Below are positions 7,803-14,901 of a DNA stretch of 64,000 nucleotides, one piece after another. Location: contig NZ_CP030287.1 of NCBI RefSeq assembly GCF_003287935.1, positions 3,128,267 through 3,192,266 on the forward strand, read 5' to 3'. Position 1 is the stretch's first letter, and every line of letters starts with the position of its first letter. The translations under genes and the position numbers were made by a program. The notes below the pieces were generated by a model. That model did not search any database, had not been told where the DNA came from, and worked only from the letters and a program-made list of their open reading frames with translations. The DNA is from Streptomyces sp. ICC1 (GTDB lineage: Bacteria > Actinomycetota > Actinomycetes > Streptomycetales > Streptomycetaceae).

Positions 7803-8384
7803 GTGGACAAGATCAAGCTCGTGGCCGAACCGGGGGCCCTCCTCAACAAATGCCTCGCGGCTTGCCCGGGAATGGACGATGACCTCCGGAAGCGACTGCG
7901 CATGCTGGAGGAGTACGACATGGGGTTCCTGTTGCTGGGCATGAGCCCGCGCAGGCTCCTCCGTGACGGCCGCCTATTCGACAACGAGCAGGTTCTCCCG
8001 CTGCTGCTGTGGTTCGGCCAGTGGGACAATCACTGTCGTCACTGGGCGGCTGAGGTCATAAAGCAGTGGCTCGTGTTCAACCGCTCCAGGGGTGAATTCG
8101 AAGGCGTCGCGGACGAGAAAGCCATCGAGTTCCGCGATTACTTCTTCACGAAGTACGCCATCCCGCTGATCGAGGAGTTCCGCCAGTACGTCGCGCTGAC
8201 GATGCTCTACCCGAAGGACCACGACGCGCCCTCCGGCCCCGTCGACATGGTCTGGCACTCGTTCATCCTCAACACCGAGCAGTACGAGGACTTCGGCCGG
8301 CGTGTCTGGGTGGGCGCCGAGCACATGGCCCCGGTGGTCCTGGAGGAGGACTACGCCGACATCCCTGCGGTCAACAACCCGTAG
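7803..8384 (+). CDS. WH-motif protein of the glycine-rich-domain-like (GRDP/DUF1399-type) family
   Basis: A 193-residue soluble protein. The segment VDMVWHSFILNTEQYEDF (147-164) matches the VDxxWHxxIL.T..Y..F pattern of glycine-rich domain-containing-like proteins, whose biochemical role is unknown. Trp151 and His152 are the conserved pair. Residues 61-95 are aromatic-rich (LLLWFGQWDNHCRHWAAE). GTG 7803 is preceded by an AGGTGG stretch. It ends 2 bp before the dioxygenase start, implying translational coupling. In this setting it may act as a peptide-recognition partner or scaffold for the dioxygenase. That is inference; no catalytic motif is recognisable. Confidence 0.8.
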   Translation: MDKIKLVAEPGALLNKCLAACPGMDDDLRKRLRMLEEYDMGFLLLGMSPRRLLRDGRLFDNEQVLPLLLWFGQWDNHCRHWAAEVIKQWLVFNRSRGEFEGVADEKAIEFRDYFFTKYAIPLIEEFRQYVALTMLYPKDHDAPSGPVDMVWHSFILNTEQYEDFGRRVWVGAEHMAPVVLEEDYADIPAVNNP

Positions 8385-8386
8385 CC

Positions 8387-9169
8387 GTGAACGGGTCGCA
8401 CGACCTCAAGGACATCGCTGCCATGTTCCACAGGGACGGATTCGCTGTCCTGCCGTCCTTCATCACCGCGAATGCCGCCGACCACCTGCGGATCATGACA
8501 GAGCAGCGCTACCAGGATCCACGGGTGCATGCCGCCCCACCCGAGCTCGACCTCGTACGCGGCGACGTGAGCCTGATGCGCGTGTTCGAGTTCAACCGGG
8601 CGTTCCGCGACGTGATCGAGCTGGAACCCGTCGCCGACCTGGTCGAAATGATCCTCGGCCCGGACTGCCACATGATCGCCCAGAACGCACTGCGCATCCC
8701 GCCCGGCAAGGGAATCATCAACTGGCACGTCGACGACGTCCTATTCTTCCCTTTCCTCGATGACATCCCGACCGGTGCAGCCGGCGCCAGCATCCCCTGT
8801 TTCACCCTGAACGTCATGGTCGCGCTCACCGACATCGAGACCGACCTGCACGGACCGACACAGGTGATCGCCGGGAGTCACCTGTCCGGCCAGCGCCCGC
8901 CCTACAGCCCCAGCCTTCCAGGAACGCCTACGTCACTGTTCGCTCGCGCCGGCGACGCCTACCTGGTCAACAGCCAGACCTGGCACCGCGGGGCACCGAA
9001 CCGGTCCGACCGCACCCGGTACCTGCTGACCACGGCATACGGTCGACGGTTCATCAGCCAGCGCTTCTACCCCTTCCCCGACTACCGGCTTCCAGCCGGC
9101 CTCCTTGAAGGGGCCCCCGCCCGGCTCGCCCGGCTCCTCGGCCGGCACGGGAAGGGTCCCTACGGCTGA
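8387..9169 (+). CDS. Phytanoyl-CoA dioxygenase (PhyH) family Fe(II)/2-oxoglutarate oxygenase
   Basis: 260 residues with the double-stranded beta-helix iron site: His114-x-Asp116 (NWHVDD) and distal His200 (TWHRG), with Arg211 (SDRTRYLL) positioned to bind 2-oxoglutarate. It hydroxylates or otherwise oxidises a substrate using O2 and 2OG. GTG 8387 lies 2 bp after the preceding stop; an alternative ATG at 8423 with an AAGGA site gives the family-like N-terminus MFHRDGFAVLP. PhyH-family members act on small molecules, carrier-bound substrates and some peptides. Here the adjacent 59-residue peptide is an attractive candidate substrate. The gene ends 5 bp before the convergent kinase gene. Confidence 0.9.
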   Translation: MNGSHDLKDIAAMFHRDGFAVLPSFITANAADHLRIMTEQRYQDPRVHAAPPELDLVRGDVSLMRVFEFNRAFRDVIELEPVADLVEMILGPDCHMIAQNALRIPPGKGIINWHVDDVLFFPFLDDIPTGAAGASIPCFTLNVMVALTDIETDLHGPTQVIAGSHLSGQRPPYSPSLPGTPTSLFARAGDAYLVNSQTWHRGAPNRSDRTRYLLTTAYGRRFISQRFYPFPDYRLPAGLLEGAPARLARLLGRHGKGPYG

Positions 9170-9174
9170 ACCGG

Positions 9175-10113
9175 TCACGCCCACCCGGTCCGGTGCCGCA
9201 ACCACGTGCGTGCCGCCTCGGCGGCCCGGACTTGGTGGGCACGAAGGAACGGAACACCTGGCGGATTCGGCCGACGCGAGGACTTCTCCCAGTACCCGCC
9301 GATCCCGGCGGCGAACGCGGTGAGCACATCGGGATCGTCAGGCTGCGGAAGATGGATCACCGCGGCCTCGGCCTCAGTGGGCGAGTGGCCGTCCATGATC
9401 AGGTAAGGCACCAGAACCGCCGGGTCGAGCCAGGCCGCACCCTGGTTCGGATAGGACCAGTCGACGATGACGACCGACCCGCCTTCACGCCGCAGCATGT
9501 TGTCCGGTCGCAGATCCCAATGCAGGAGCGTGCTCCCCGTTGCGGCCTGCTGCCAGTTCTCCTCGATCCCGGCAAGGGCATTGAGGTGCTCGGCCGCCCA
9601 CGGGTCCAGATCATCCGGGGTTTCCGAGGCCAGGGTTGACCAACCGGTGAGCCACCGGCCGACCAGCTCTGTGATGGGGCGTGCGGCGTCCAGCGGCGAA
9701 GGAGTGAGGAGCTTCCCAGCCTGCTCGACGGCGGCCAGCGCCATCCCCGTGTCCGCCGAATCCGGGGACAGCACCGGCACTCTTCCGGGGATGTCCTCAA
9801 GGCACAACCACCACCATCCCGCACTGTCGGCCGGCGTGGCCCACCAAAGAACACGCGGTCCCACACCGTCCGGGAGGACCGAGGTCACGGCGATCTCGTC
9901 CGCGTACTGCGGGGCGAACGGGTGTTCACCGTGCATCCCTTTGAGGAACACACGCCGTCCGTCGTCCAGGAGCAGCCGGGACGCCACGCCTGGGGTGAAC
10001 CCGCCGGTGCACGAAATGGACCCGCCTACGGTGGAGCCCAACCGGAATTCCACATAGGCACGTGCCTCGGGGGGAAGGGACGCCCACTCGGGCCGGACGG
10101 AAGTTGCGGCCAT
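9175..10113 (-). CDS. Aminoglycoside phosphotransferase (APH) fold kinase
   Basis: A 312-residue protein of the APH/choline kinase family. The Brenner-type catalytic loop LLHWDLRPDNML is near residues 196-207 and the metal-binding VIVDWSYPNQG follows, with FLKG in the N-lobe supplying the ATP-binding lysine. ATG 10113 is preceded by AGGGGG. The family phosphorylates small hydroxylated compounds, including antibiotics, and APH-like domains also occur in some lanthipeptide systems. It converges on the dioxygenase gene with a 5-bp gap and may be part of the same accessory module or an independent resistance-type gene. The substrate cannot be read from sequence. Confidence 0.88.
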   Translation of the reverse strand: MAATSVRPEWASLPPEARAYVEFRLGSTVGGSISCTGGFTPGVASRLLLDDGRRVFLKGMHGEHPFAPQYADEIAVTSVLPDGVGPRVLWWATPADSAGWWWLCLEDIPGRVPVLSPDSADTGMALAAVEQAGKLLTPSPLDAARPITELVGRWLTGWSTLASETPDDLDPWAAEHLNALAGIEENWQQAATGSTLLHWDLRPDNMLRREGGSVVIVDWSYPNQGAAWLDPAVLVPYLIMDGHSPTEAEAAVIHLPQPDDPDVLTAFAAGIGGYWEKSSRRPNPPGVPFLRAHQVRAAEAARTWLRHRTGWA

Positions 10114-10370
10114 GGTGTACCCCCTGGAACTGGCTTCCGGGCAAAGGACGTGCTCGGCAGGTTAGCGGGCTGAGCGGCCCTGAGGCGGCGGCTACAGGCA
10201 TCGGCGGACGGAGTCCGACGCAGCGACGCGAAGCCGGGGAGGCCCGCCAGGGCAGAGCCGTGCGAGAGGCGCGTCAGAAGGAGAAGTTCTGCGGGTGGCG
10301 GCGTGCGCGCATGCACGCCCCGAGCGCGGCACGGCAGCCGCCACCCCACGACCCGCACTCGTCAAGGCAG
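10114..10370. other. Gene-free stretch upstream of the kinase
   Basis: Together with repeat copy B this is about 330 bp without a supported gene. I see only the presumed kinase promoter side near 10120-10150 and GC-rich sequence with no clear hairpin or coding signal. Confidence 0.5.
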
Positions 10371-10470
10371 GACCCTTGGCGTCCCCTCGCGACGAATCGC
10401 TCAGGACAAGGGTGATCACTCATTGACGAACCGTCAACACCTCGTTAGAGGTACACGTGCGGTTCCCGGA
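10371..10470. repeat. Long direct repeat, copy B, with embedded promoter-like element
   Basis: The 100-bp match to copy A (5441-5537) lies in the same orientation. This copy contains a textbook vegetative promoter reading rightward: TTGACG (10423-10428), a 17-bp spacer, and TAGAGG (10446-10451), followed 5 bp later by GTG. The palindrome TTGACGAACCGTCAA overlaps the -35. Its last 26 bp encode, on the other strand, the C-terminus of the second RsbW-like protein, so the promoter would fire antisense to that gene. Confidence 0.88.
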
Positions 10471-11002
10471 TCGAGTTGTGGATCGGGTCGTGGTTCGCGG
10501 CGTGCATCGGGGGGCGGGTCGGGAGCCCCGCCGGGGTGTGCGCCGGAGCCCGGTCCGGGGCCTCGGCCGGGGTCCGGTCCCGCGGCCCCTGGGACGCCAG
10601 GTCCGCCGCCGCCTTCTCCGCGCGGTCGACCTCGCACCAGATCCGCTTCCCGGCGCCCTCGGGCTGCCAGCCCCAGCGGTCCGCCAGCCCGTCCACCAGC
10701 TCCAGGCCGCGGCCGCCCGTGTCGTCCCCGGCGGCCTGGCGCCGGGCCGGCGCCCGGCCGCTCGCGTCGGCGACCTCGACGCGGACCCCGGGCTCCCCGA
10801 ACAGCATGCGCAGTACGGCCGGACAGCCGGTGTGCACCACGGCGTTGGTGACCAGCTCGGAGATCAGCAGGATCAGCGTCTCGGCGAGCGGCTCGTCATC
10901 CTCTATGCCGGACCAGGCCAGCCGCGAGCGGGCCCACCGCCGGGCCCGGCCGACCTCGGCGGGGTCCGGACCTACCTCCAGCTGCACCTGAAGCACCTGC
11001 AC
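10445..11002 (-). CDS. RsbW-like ATP-binding protein (anti-sigma kinase type), second copy
   Basis: 185 residues: a GHKL/HATPase domain (about 1-130) followed by a Pro/Ala/Asp-rich, probably disordered tail of about 55 residues. The N-box is ETLILLISELVTNAVVHTG and the G2 region DDTGGRGLELVDGLADRWG. GTG 11000-11002 is the most upstream usable start, but a nearby in-frame GTG at 10996 is also possible. It is a paralogue of the gene at 5544-5966, and each has a copy of the 100-bp repeat at its 3' end. No HTH/DUF397 partner is adjacent, so it is an orphan copy or the remnant of a second locus. Confidence 0.85.
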   Translation of the reverse strand: MQVLQVQLEVGPDPAEVGRARRWARSRLAWSGIEDDEPLAETLILLISELVTNAVVHTGCPAVLRMLFGEPGVRVEVADASGRAPARRQAAGDDTGGRGLELVDGLADRWGWQPEGAGKRIWCEVDRAEKAAADLASQGPRDRTPAEAPDRAPAHTPAGLPTRPPMHAANHDPIHNSIREPHVYL

Positions 11003-11048
11003 CGCTCACACCATCCGAACCGGCGGACACTTCGCCTCGCGACAGGAC

Positions 11049-11069
11049 GGGGTCACCGAGCGTGACCCC
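11049..11069. promoter_or_regulatory. Hairpin in the leader of the second RsbW-like gene
   Basis: Stem GGGGTCAC / GTGACCCC (8 bp) with a 5-nt loop, 47 bp upstream of the RsbW-like start. It could be an operator or a leader structure. It lies in the 390-bp region 11003-11392 that has no confident gene. Confidence 0.45.
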
Positions 11070-11144
11070 CTTGGGGAGCAGCATGGTTGACATACAGTCA
11101 CCACAACAAGCGCTTCGGGCATATTCCAGCGTGAAGGAGTAAGC

Positions 11145-11273
11145 GTGGTGCATACTGTGCGGCGCCCGCGCCGCTCAACCGCCTGCATTCCCGGGAGCGT
11201 ACCGGAGCGGTCCCCCGTCTCCGGGCCGCAAAGGGTCGGGCGAAGGACACAAACCGATATCAACTCTCCGTAA
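11145..11273 (+). CDS. Possible small ORF with a perfect ribosome site
   Basis: A 42-codon frame, basic and Pro/Arg-rich, beginning GTG GTG CAT ACT and preceded at 5-bp spacing by AAGGAG (11134-11139). A TTGACA hexamer occurs upstream at 11087-11092, but no -10 box is at the right distance. No similarity is recognised and third-position GC is not extreme. It may be a leader peptide or the 5' remnant of a lost gene. Confidence 0.3.
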   Translation: MVHTVRRPRRSTACIPGSVPERSPVSGPQRVGRRTQTDINSP

Positions 11274-11350
11274 TCGGACACGCGTCCCGCGCCGTCCCTC
11301 CCGTGCCCATCCGTCACAGCGAGCGAGCGCACGGACGAGCCCTTACGCGC

Positions 11351-11389
11351 CGGCTTCCCCGCCGGGCTTCCCCGCCCGGCTTCCCCACC
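11351..11389. repeat. 3 x 13-bp tandem repeat
   Basis: Three adjacent 13-bp units (CGGCTTCCCCGCC, GGGCTTCCCCGCC, CGGCTTCCCCACC) lie immediately downstream of the acyl-CoA dehydrogenase stop codon at 11393. They probably arose by replication slippage and may help terminate transcription. Confidence 0.8.
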
Positions 11390-11392
11390 GGG

Positions 11393-12340
11393 CTACCCCG
11401 GCGTCGCCTCCGCGAGCAGTGCCTCCGCGAGCAGCTCCGCCGCCAGCACCTCCTCCGCCTGCGCCGCCGTGCGCCACTGCTCCGCCCGCACCCACGCCCG
11501 CTTCAGGTGCAGGTGTACGTCCGCCTCCCAGGTGAAGCCCATCCCGCCGTGCACCTGCAGGCAGTCCCGCGCGTTGCGCACGGCCGCCGCGTCGGCCAGC
11601 AGCTTGGCCGCGGCCGCCTCGCCCGCGTCGCCCGTCACCGCGGCCGCGTAGACCGCCGTACGGGCCACCTCGGCCCGCACCAGCATCTGCGCGCACAGGT
11701 GCTTGACCGCCTGGAACCCCCCGATCGGCTGCCCGAACTGCTCGCGCTCGCCCGCGTACCGGACCGCCAGCTCCACCGTGCGCAGCGCGCTGCCGAGTTG
11801 GAGGGCCGCCGTCAGCAGGGCCCCCTCGTCGCGGAAGCCGGCGCGGGCGGCGTCCGCCCGTGGGTCCCGCGGCAGGCTGACCCGTGCCAGCGGTGTCAGC
11901 GGATCCGCCGAGCGGACCGGCTCCCCGGCCGGGAGGCCGGGGAGCCCGAGCACCGCGTCCGACTCGCCGAGGTGGGCCACCAGCGCCCCGTCCAGGTCGA
12001 GGGCCGTCACCACCGCCTCGCCCTCCGCGGCCCCGGCGACGGCCCCGGCGGCCAGGTGGGTGGCGACCAGCGGTCCCGGCAGGAGCGCCCGCCCGGCCTC
12101 CTCGAAGACGAGGACCGCCTCCGGCAGACCGAGTCCGACCCCGCCCTCCTTCTCCGGGAGGCGCAGCGCGAAGAACCCGGCCGCGCCGAGCTCCCGCCAC
12201 AGCGACCGGTCCACGGACCGGCCGGTCCGCGCCGCCCGGTCCACCGAGGCGCGCAGTTCCTCGCGCCCGTACCGCCCCTCCAGGAGGTCCCGTACGCCTG
12301 CCCGCAGGTCCCGCTGGTCCTGCGTCGGCTGGAAGTCCAC
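11393..12340 (-). CDS. Acyl-CoA dehydrogenase, short beta-type subunit
   Basis: 315 residues, about 65 shorter than a standard acyl-CoA dehydrogenase. The N-terminal MDFQPTQDQRDLRAGVRDLLEGRY and C-terminal LQVHGGMGFTWEADVHLHLKRA regions are conserved, but the central SEPxAGSD flavin motif is absent. This is the signature of the small subunit of heteromeric actinobacterial enzymes, known for example from mycobacterial sterol side-chain FadE pairs. GTG 12338-12340 follows AGGTGAG and lies 7 bp after the stop of the full-length partner gene. The two probably form one alpha2beta2 enzyme. It is the last gene of the leftward amidohydrolase operon. Confidence 0.88.
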   Translation of the reverse strand: MDFQPTQDQRDLRAGVRDLLEGRYGREELRASVDRAARTGRSVDRSLWRELGAAGFFALRLPEKEGGVGLGLPEAVLVFEEAGRALLPGPLVATHLAAGAVAGAAEGEAVVTALDLDGALVAHLGESDAVLGLPGLPAGEPVRSADPLTPLARVSLPRDPRADAARAGFRDEGALLTAALQLGSALRTVELAVRYAGEREQFGQPIGGFQAVKHLCAQMLVRAEVARTAVYAAAVTGDAGEAAAAKLLADAAAVRNARDCLQVHGGMGFTWEADVHLHLKRAWVRAEQWRTAAQAEEVLAAELLAEALLAEATPG

Positions 12341-12347
12341 GGAACGC

Positions 12348-13511
12348 TCACCTGCCCTTCGGAAGGCCGAGGATCCGCTCGGCGACGATGTTCTGCTGGA
12401 TCTGCGAGGTGCCCGCCGCGATGGTGTACGAGAGCGAGGAGAGGCGGTCCAGGGTCCATTCCTCCTCCAGGGACAGGGACTCGGCCCCCAGCACCTCGGC
12501 GGCGGTGTCGTACAGCTCCTGGCGCGCGTGCGAGTACGCCAGCTTGAAGACGCTGCCGCCGATGCCGGGGACCCCTCCGGAGCGCTCGGACTCGCTGACG
12601 TTCCACTGCGTGAGCCGCCACAGGGCGCCGAACTCCCCGTACAGCCGACCCAGCCGGCGGCGCAGGACCGGGTCGTCCCAGCGGCCGTTCGCCTTGGCGG
12701 TGCGCGCCAGTTCGCCCAGGGTGCGCCGGCAGGCGACGACCTCGCCCACGAAGGCGGTGCCGCGCTCGAAGGACAGGGTCACCATCGTGACCCGCCAGCC
12801 GTCGTTCTCCGCGCCGACCCGGTTGGCGACCGGGACCCGCACCTCGTCGAGGAACATCTCGGCGAACTCGGTGGACCCGGCGAGCGTGCGCAGCGGCCGC
12901 ACGGTCACCCCCGGCGCGTCCATGGGCATGGCGAGCCAGGAGATCCCCCGGTGCTTGGGGACGTCCTCGCTGACGGGCCGTGTGCGCACCAGCAGCTCGC
13001 ACCAGTCCGCGACCTCCGCGTGCGAGGTCCAGATCTTCGACCCGGTGATCACGTACTCGTCGCCGTCGCGGACGGCGCGGGTGCGCAGCGAGGCCAGGTC
13101 GGAGCCGGCGTCCGGCTCGCTGAAGCCCTGGCACCACATCTCGTCGCCGCGCAGTACGGGCGGCAGCCAGCGCGCCCGCTGCTCGGCGGTGCCCTCGGCG
13201 GCGACGGTCGGGCCCGCGTGCAACAGCCCGACGAAGTTCGCGCCGACGTACGGGGCTCCCGCGCGCTCCGTCTCCTCCAGGAAGATCAGGTGCTGGGTGG
13301 GGGTGGCCCCGCGGCCGCCCGCGTCGACCGGCCAGTGCAGGCCGGCGTACCCCGCGTCGTACAGCAGGCGCTGCCAGCCCGCGTCGTAGGTGCGCCGGCC
13401 GGGCCAGTCGTCGGGCGAGGGCCGGGGCGGCAGCTGGGGGAGCACCTCGGCGAGCCAGGCGCGCAGCCGGGCCCTGAATTCCTGCTCCTCCTCGGTGTGG
13501 GTGAGGTCCAC
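12348..13511 (-). CDS. Acyl-CoA dehydrogenase, alpha-type subunit
   Basis: 387 residues with an intact central motif (CQGFSEPDAGSDLASLRT) and ITGSKIWTS. The C-terminal segment reads SYTIAAGTSQIQ, so the position that is the catalytic Glu in medium-chain enzymes (..EGT..) is Ala. Heteromeric actinobacterial FadE proteins use a Glu placed elsewhere, which would fit. GTG 13511 starts 5 bp after the amidohydrolase stop with an AGGTAGG site. It is paired with the truncated dehydrogenase downstream. The predicted role is FAD-dependent desaturation of a bulky or unusual acyl-CoA in the same route as the ligase and amidohydrolase. Confidence 0.9.
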   Translation of the reverse strand: MDLTHTEEEQEFRARLRAWLAEVLPQLPPRPSPDDWPGRRTYDAGWQRLLYDAGYAGLHWPVDAGGRGATPTQHLIFLEETERAGAPYVGANFVGLLHAGPTVAAEGTAEQRARWLPPVLRGDEMWCQGFSEPDAGSDLASLRTRAVRDGDEYVITGSKIWTSHAEVADWCELLVRTRPVSEDVPKHRGISWLAMPMDAPGVTVRPLRTLAGSTEFAEMFLDEVRVPVANRVGAENDGWRVTMVTLSFERGTAFVGEVVACRRTLGELARTAKANGRWDDPVLRRRLGRLYGEFGALWRLTQWNVSESERSGGVPGIGGSVFKLAYSHARQELYDTAAEVLGAESLSLEEEWTLDRLSSLSYTIAAGTSQIQQNIVAERILGLPKGR

Positions 13512-13516
13512 CGCGC

Positions 13517-14725
13517 CTACCTGCCCGTCCGCCGGTCCTTGTCGAAATCGAGGCCGAGCATGCGGATGGCGTTGCCGCGCATCAGCTTGTAGACGGTCTC
13601 CTCGTCCAGTCCCTTGACGTGGTCGAGGGCGACCTCCTTGGTGTGCGGGAAGGTCGAGTCGACGTGCGGGTAGTCGGTCTCGAAGGTGGCGTTGTCGCGT
13701 CCGACGACGTCGAGCGAGGCGATGCCGTGCTTGTCGCGGAAGAAGCAGCAGAACATCTGCCGGTAGTAGTAGGTGGAGGGCGGCTCGGGGATCAGGTCCT
13801 TGACGCCGCCCCAGGCGCGGTGCTCCTGCCAGACGTCGTCGGCGCGCTCCAGGGCGTACGGGATCCAGCCCATCTGGCCCTCGCTGTAGGCCAGTTTCAG
13901 CGTGGGGAACTTGACCAGGACGCCGCTGAAGAGGAAGTCCATCATCGAGGCCATGGCGTTGTTGAAGCTGAGGGCGGCCTGGACGGCGGGCGGTGCGTCG
14001 GGGGAGGCGGCGGGCATCTGGGAGCTGGAGCCGATGTGCATGTTGACGACGGTGCCGGTCTCCTGGCAGACGGCGAAGAAGGGGTCCCAGTAGCCGGAGT
14101 GGATGGACGGCAGGCCCAGGTGGGTGGGGATCTCGGAGAAGGTCACGGCGCGGACCCCGCGGGCGGCGTTGCGGCGGATCTCCACGACGGCCAGGTCGAT
14201 GTCCCAGAGCGGGATGATGCACAGCGGGATGAGGCGGCCGCCGCTGTCGCCGCACCACTCCTCGACCATCCAGTCGTTGTAGGCGCGCACGCAGGCCAGG
14301 GCGACCTCCTTGTCGTGCGCCTCGGCGAAGGTCTGCCCGCAGAAGCGCGGGAAGGTCGGGAAGCACAGGGAGGCCTCGACGTGGTTGAGGTCCATGTCGA
14401 GCAGGCGGGCCTTGGGGTCCCAGCAGCCGCGCCGCATCTCCTCGCGGGTGATGCCCTCCAGGGTCATGTCGTCGCGGTCGAAGCCGACGGCGGCGATGTT
14501 GCGCTTGTACGGGAACTTCAGGTCCTCGTAGATCCACCAGTCGGTCGGCGGGCCGTCGGGGTCCATGGTGATGACGTACTTGCCGCCGGTGTAGGCGAGC
14601 TCGCCGATGCCGGCGGTGAGGGCCTTGGGGCCGCGGTCGCGGTACTTGGCCGGCAGCCACACGTCGAAGAGGTGGGCGGGCTCGATGACGTGGTCGTCCA
14701 CGCTGATGATCCGAGGCAGTTCCAT
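13517..14725 (-). CDS. Amidohydrolase-2 family metal-dependent hydrolase
   Basis: A 402-residue TIM-barrel protein of PF04909 (ACMSD / 2-pyrone-4,6-dicarboxylate hydrolase relatives). The DxH metal motif is at the N-terminus (SVDDHVIEP, His12), NMHIGS supplies a later His, and the C-terminal acid is in ETDYPHVDS. ATG 14723-14725 follows GAGGGG at 5 bp. It is the first gene of a leftward operon with two acyl-CoA dehydrogenase subunits, 46 bp downstream of a palindromic operator. Family members hydrolyse C-N or C-C bonds or decarboxylate. Ring opening or C-C cleavage during catabolism is an inference. Confidence 0.88.
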   Translation of the reverse strand: MELPRIISVDDHVIEPAHLFDVWLPAKYRDRGPKALTAGIGELAYTGGKYVITMDPDGPPTDWWIYEDLKFPYKRNIAAVGFDRDDMTLEGITREEMRRGCWDPKARLLDMDLNHVEASLCFPTFPRFCGQTFAEAHDKEVALACVRAYNDWMVEEWCGDSGGRLIPLCIIPLWDIDLAVVEIRRNAARGVRAVTFSEIPTHLGLPSIHSGYWDPFFAVCQETGTVVNMHIGSSSQMPAASPDAPPAVQAALSFNNAMASMMDFLFSGVLVKFPTLKLAYSEGQMGWIPYALERADDVWQEHRAWGGVKDLIPEPPSTYYYRQMFCCFFRDKHGIASLDVVGRDNATFETDYPHVDSTFPHTKEVALDHVKGLDEETVYKLMRGNAIRMLGLDFDKDRRTGR

Positions 14726-14770
14726 GGTGTCCCCTCGCTGAATCCGTTGGACCTGATCCGACACGCCAAA

Positions 14771-14787
14771 TCTGATGGTGCGTCAGA
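14771..14787. promoter_or_regulatory. Palindromic operator, copy 2 (amidohydrolase promoter)
   Basis: TCTGATGGTGCGTCAGA, arms TCTGATGG and TCTGACGC around one central base. It is centred about 54 bp before the amidohydrolase start and has the same architecture as the sites at 2097-2113 and 14856-14872. Confidence 0.6.
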
Positions 14788-14855
14788 AATCTGGAACCAA
14801 GCTAGCCCCCCACCCCTGGACCGACAAGCGTCCGCGCTCTACGCTCTGCGCTTGA

Positions 14856-14872
14856 TCTGACTATCCGTCAGG
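14856..14872. promoter_or_regulatory. Palindromic operator, copy 3 (acyl-CoA ligase promoter)
   Basis: TCTGACTATCCGTCAGG; the inner CTGAC/GTCAG arms are perfect. It ends 29 bp before the ligase ATG. Each of the two divergent genes thus has its own copy of the palindrome. Confidence 0.6.
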
Positions 14873-14901
14873 TGTCGTCGGCCAGGGGAGGTCGGTCCGG
14901 G

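Noticed and set aside
9175..10113. The kinase gene as proof of a lanthipeptide (class V-like) cluster
   Set aside because: Class V systems pair an APH-like kinase with a HopA1-type lyase on the same transcript. Here no lyase is present and the kinase is on the opposite strand, so only a loose association is claimed.
10457..11065. Plus-strand 202-codon frame beginning at the leaderless-type GTG of repeat B
   Set aside because: It is fully antisense to the RsbW-like gene, whose minus-strand product has clear ATPase motifs. The antisense product has no family character. The promoter itself is reported separately.
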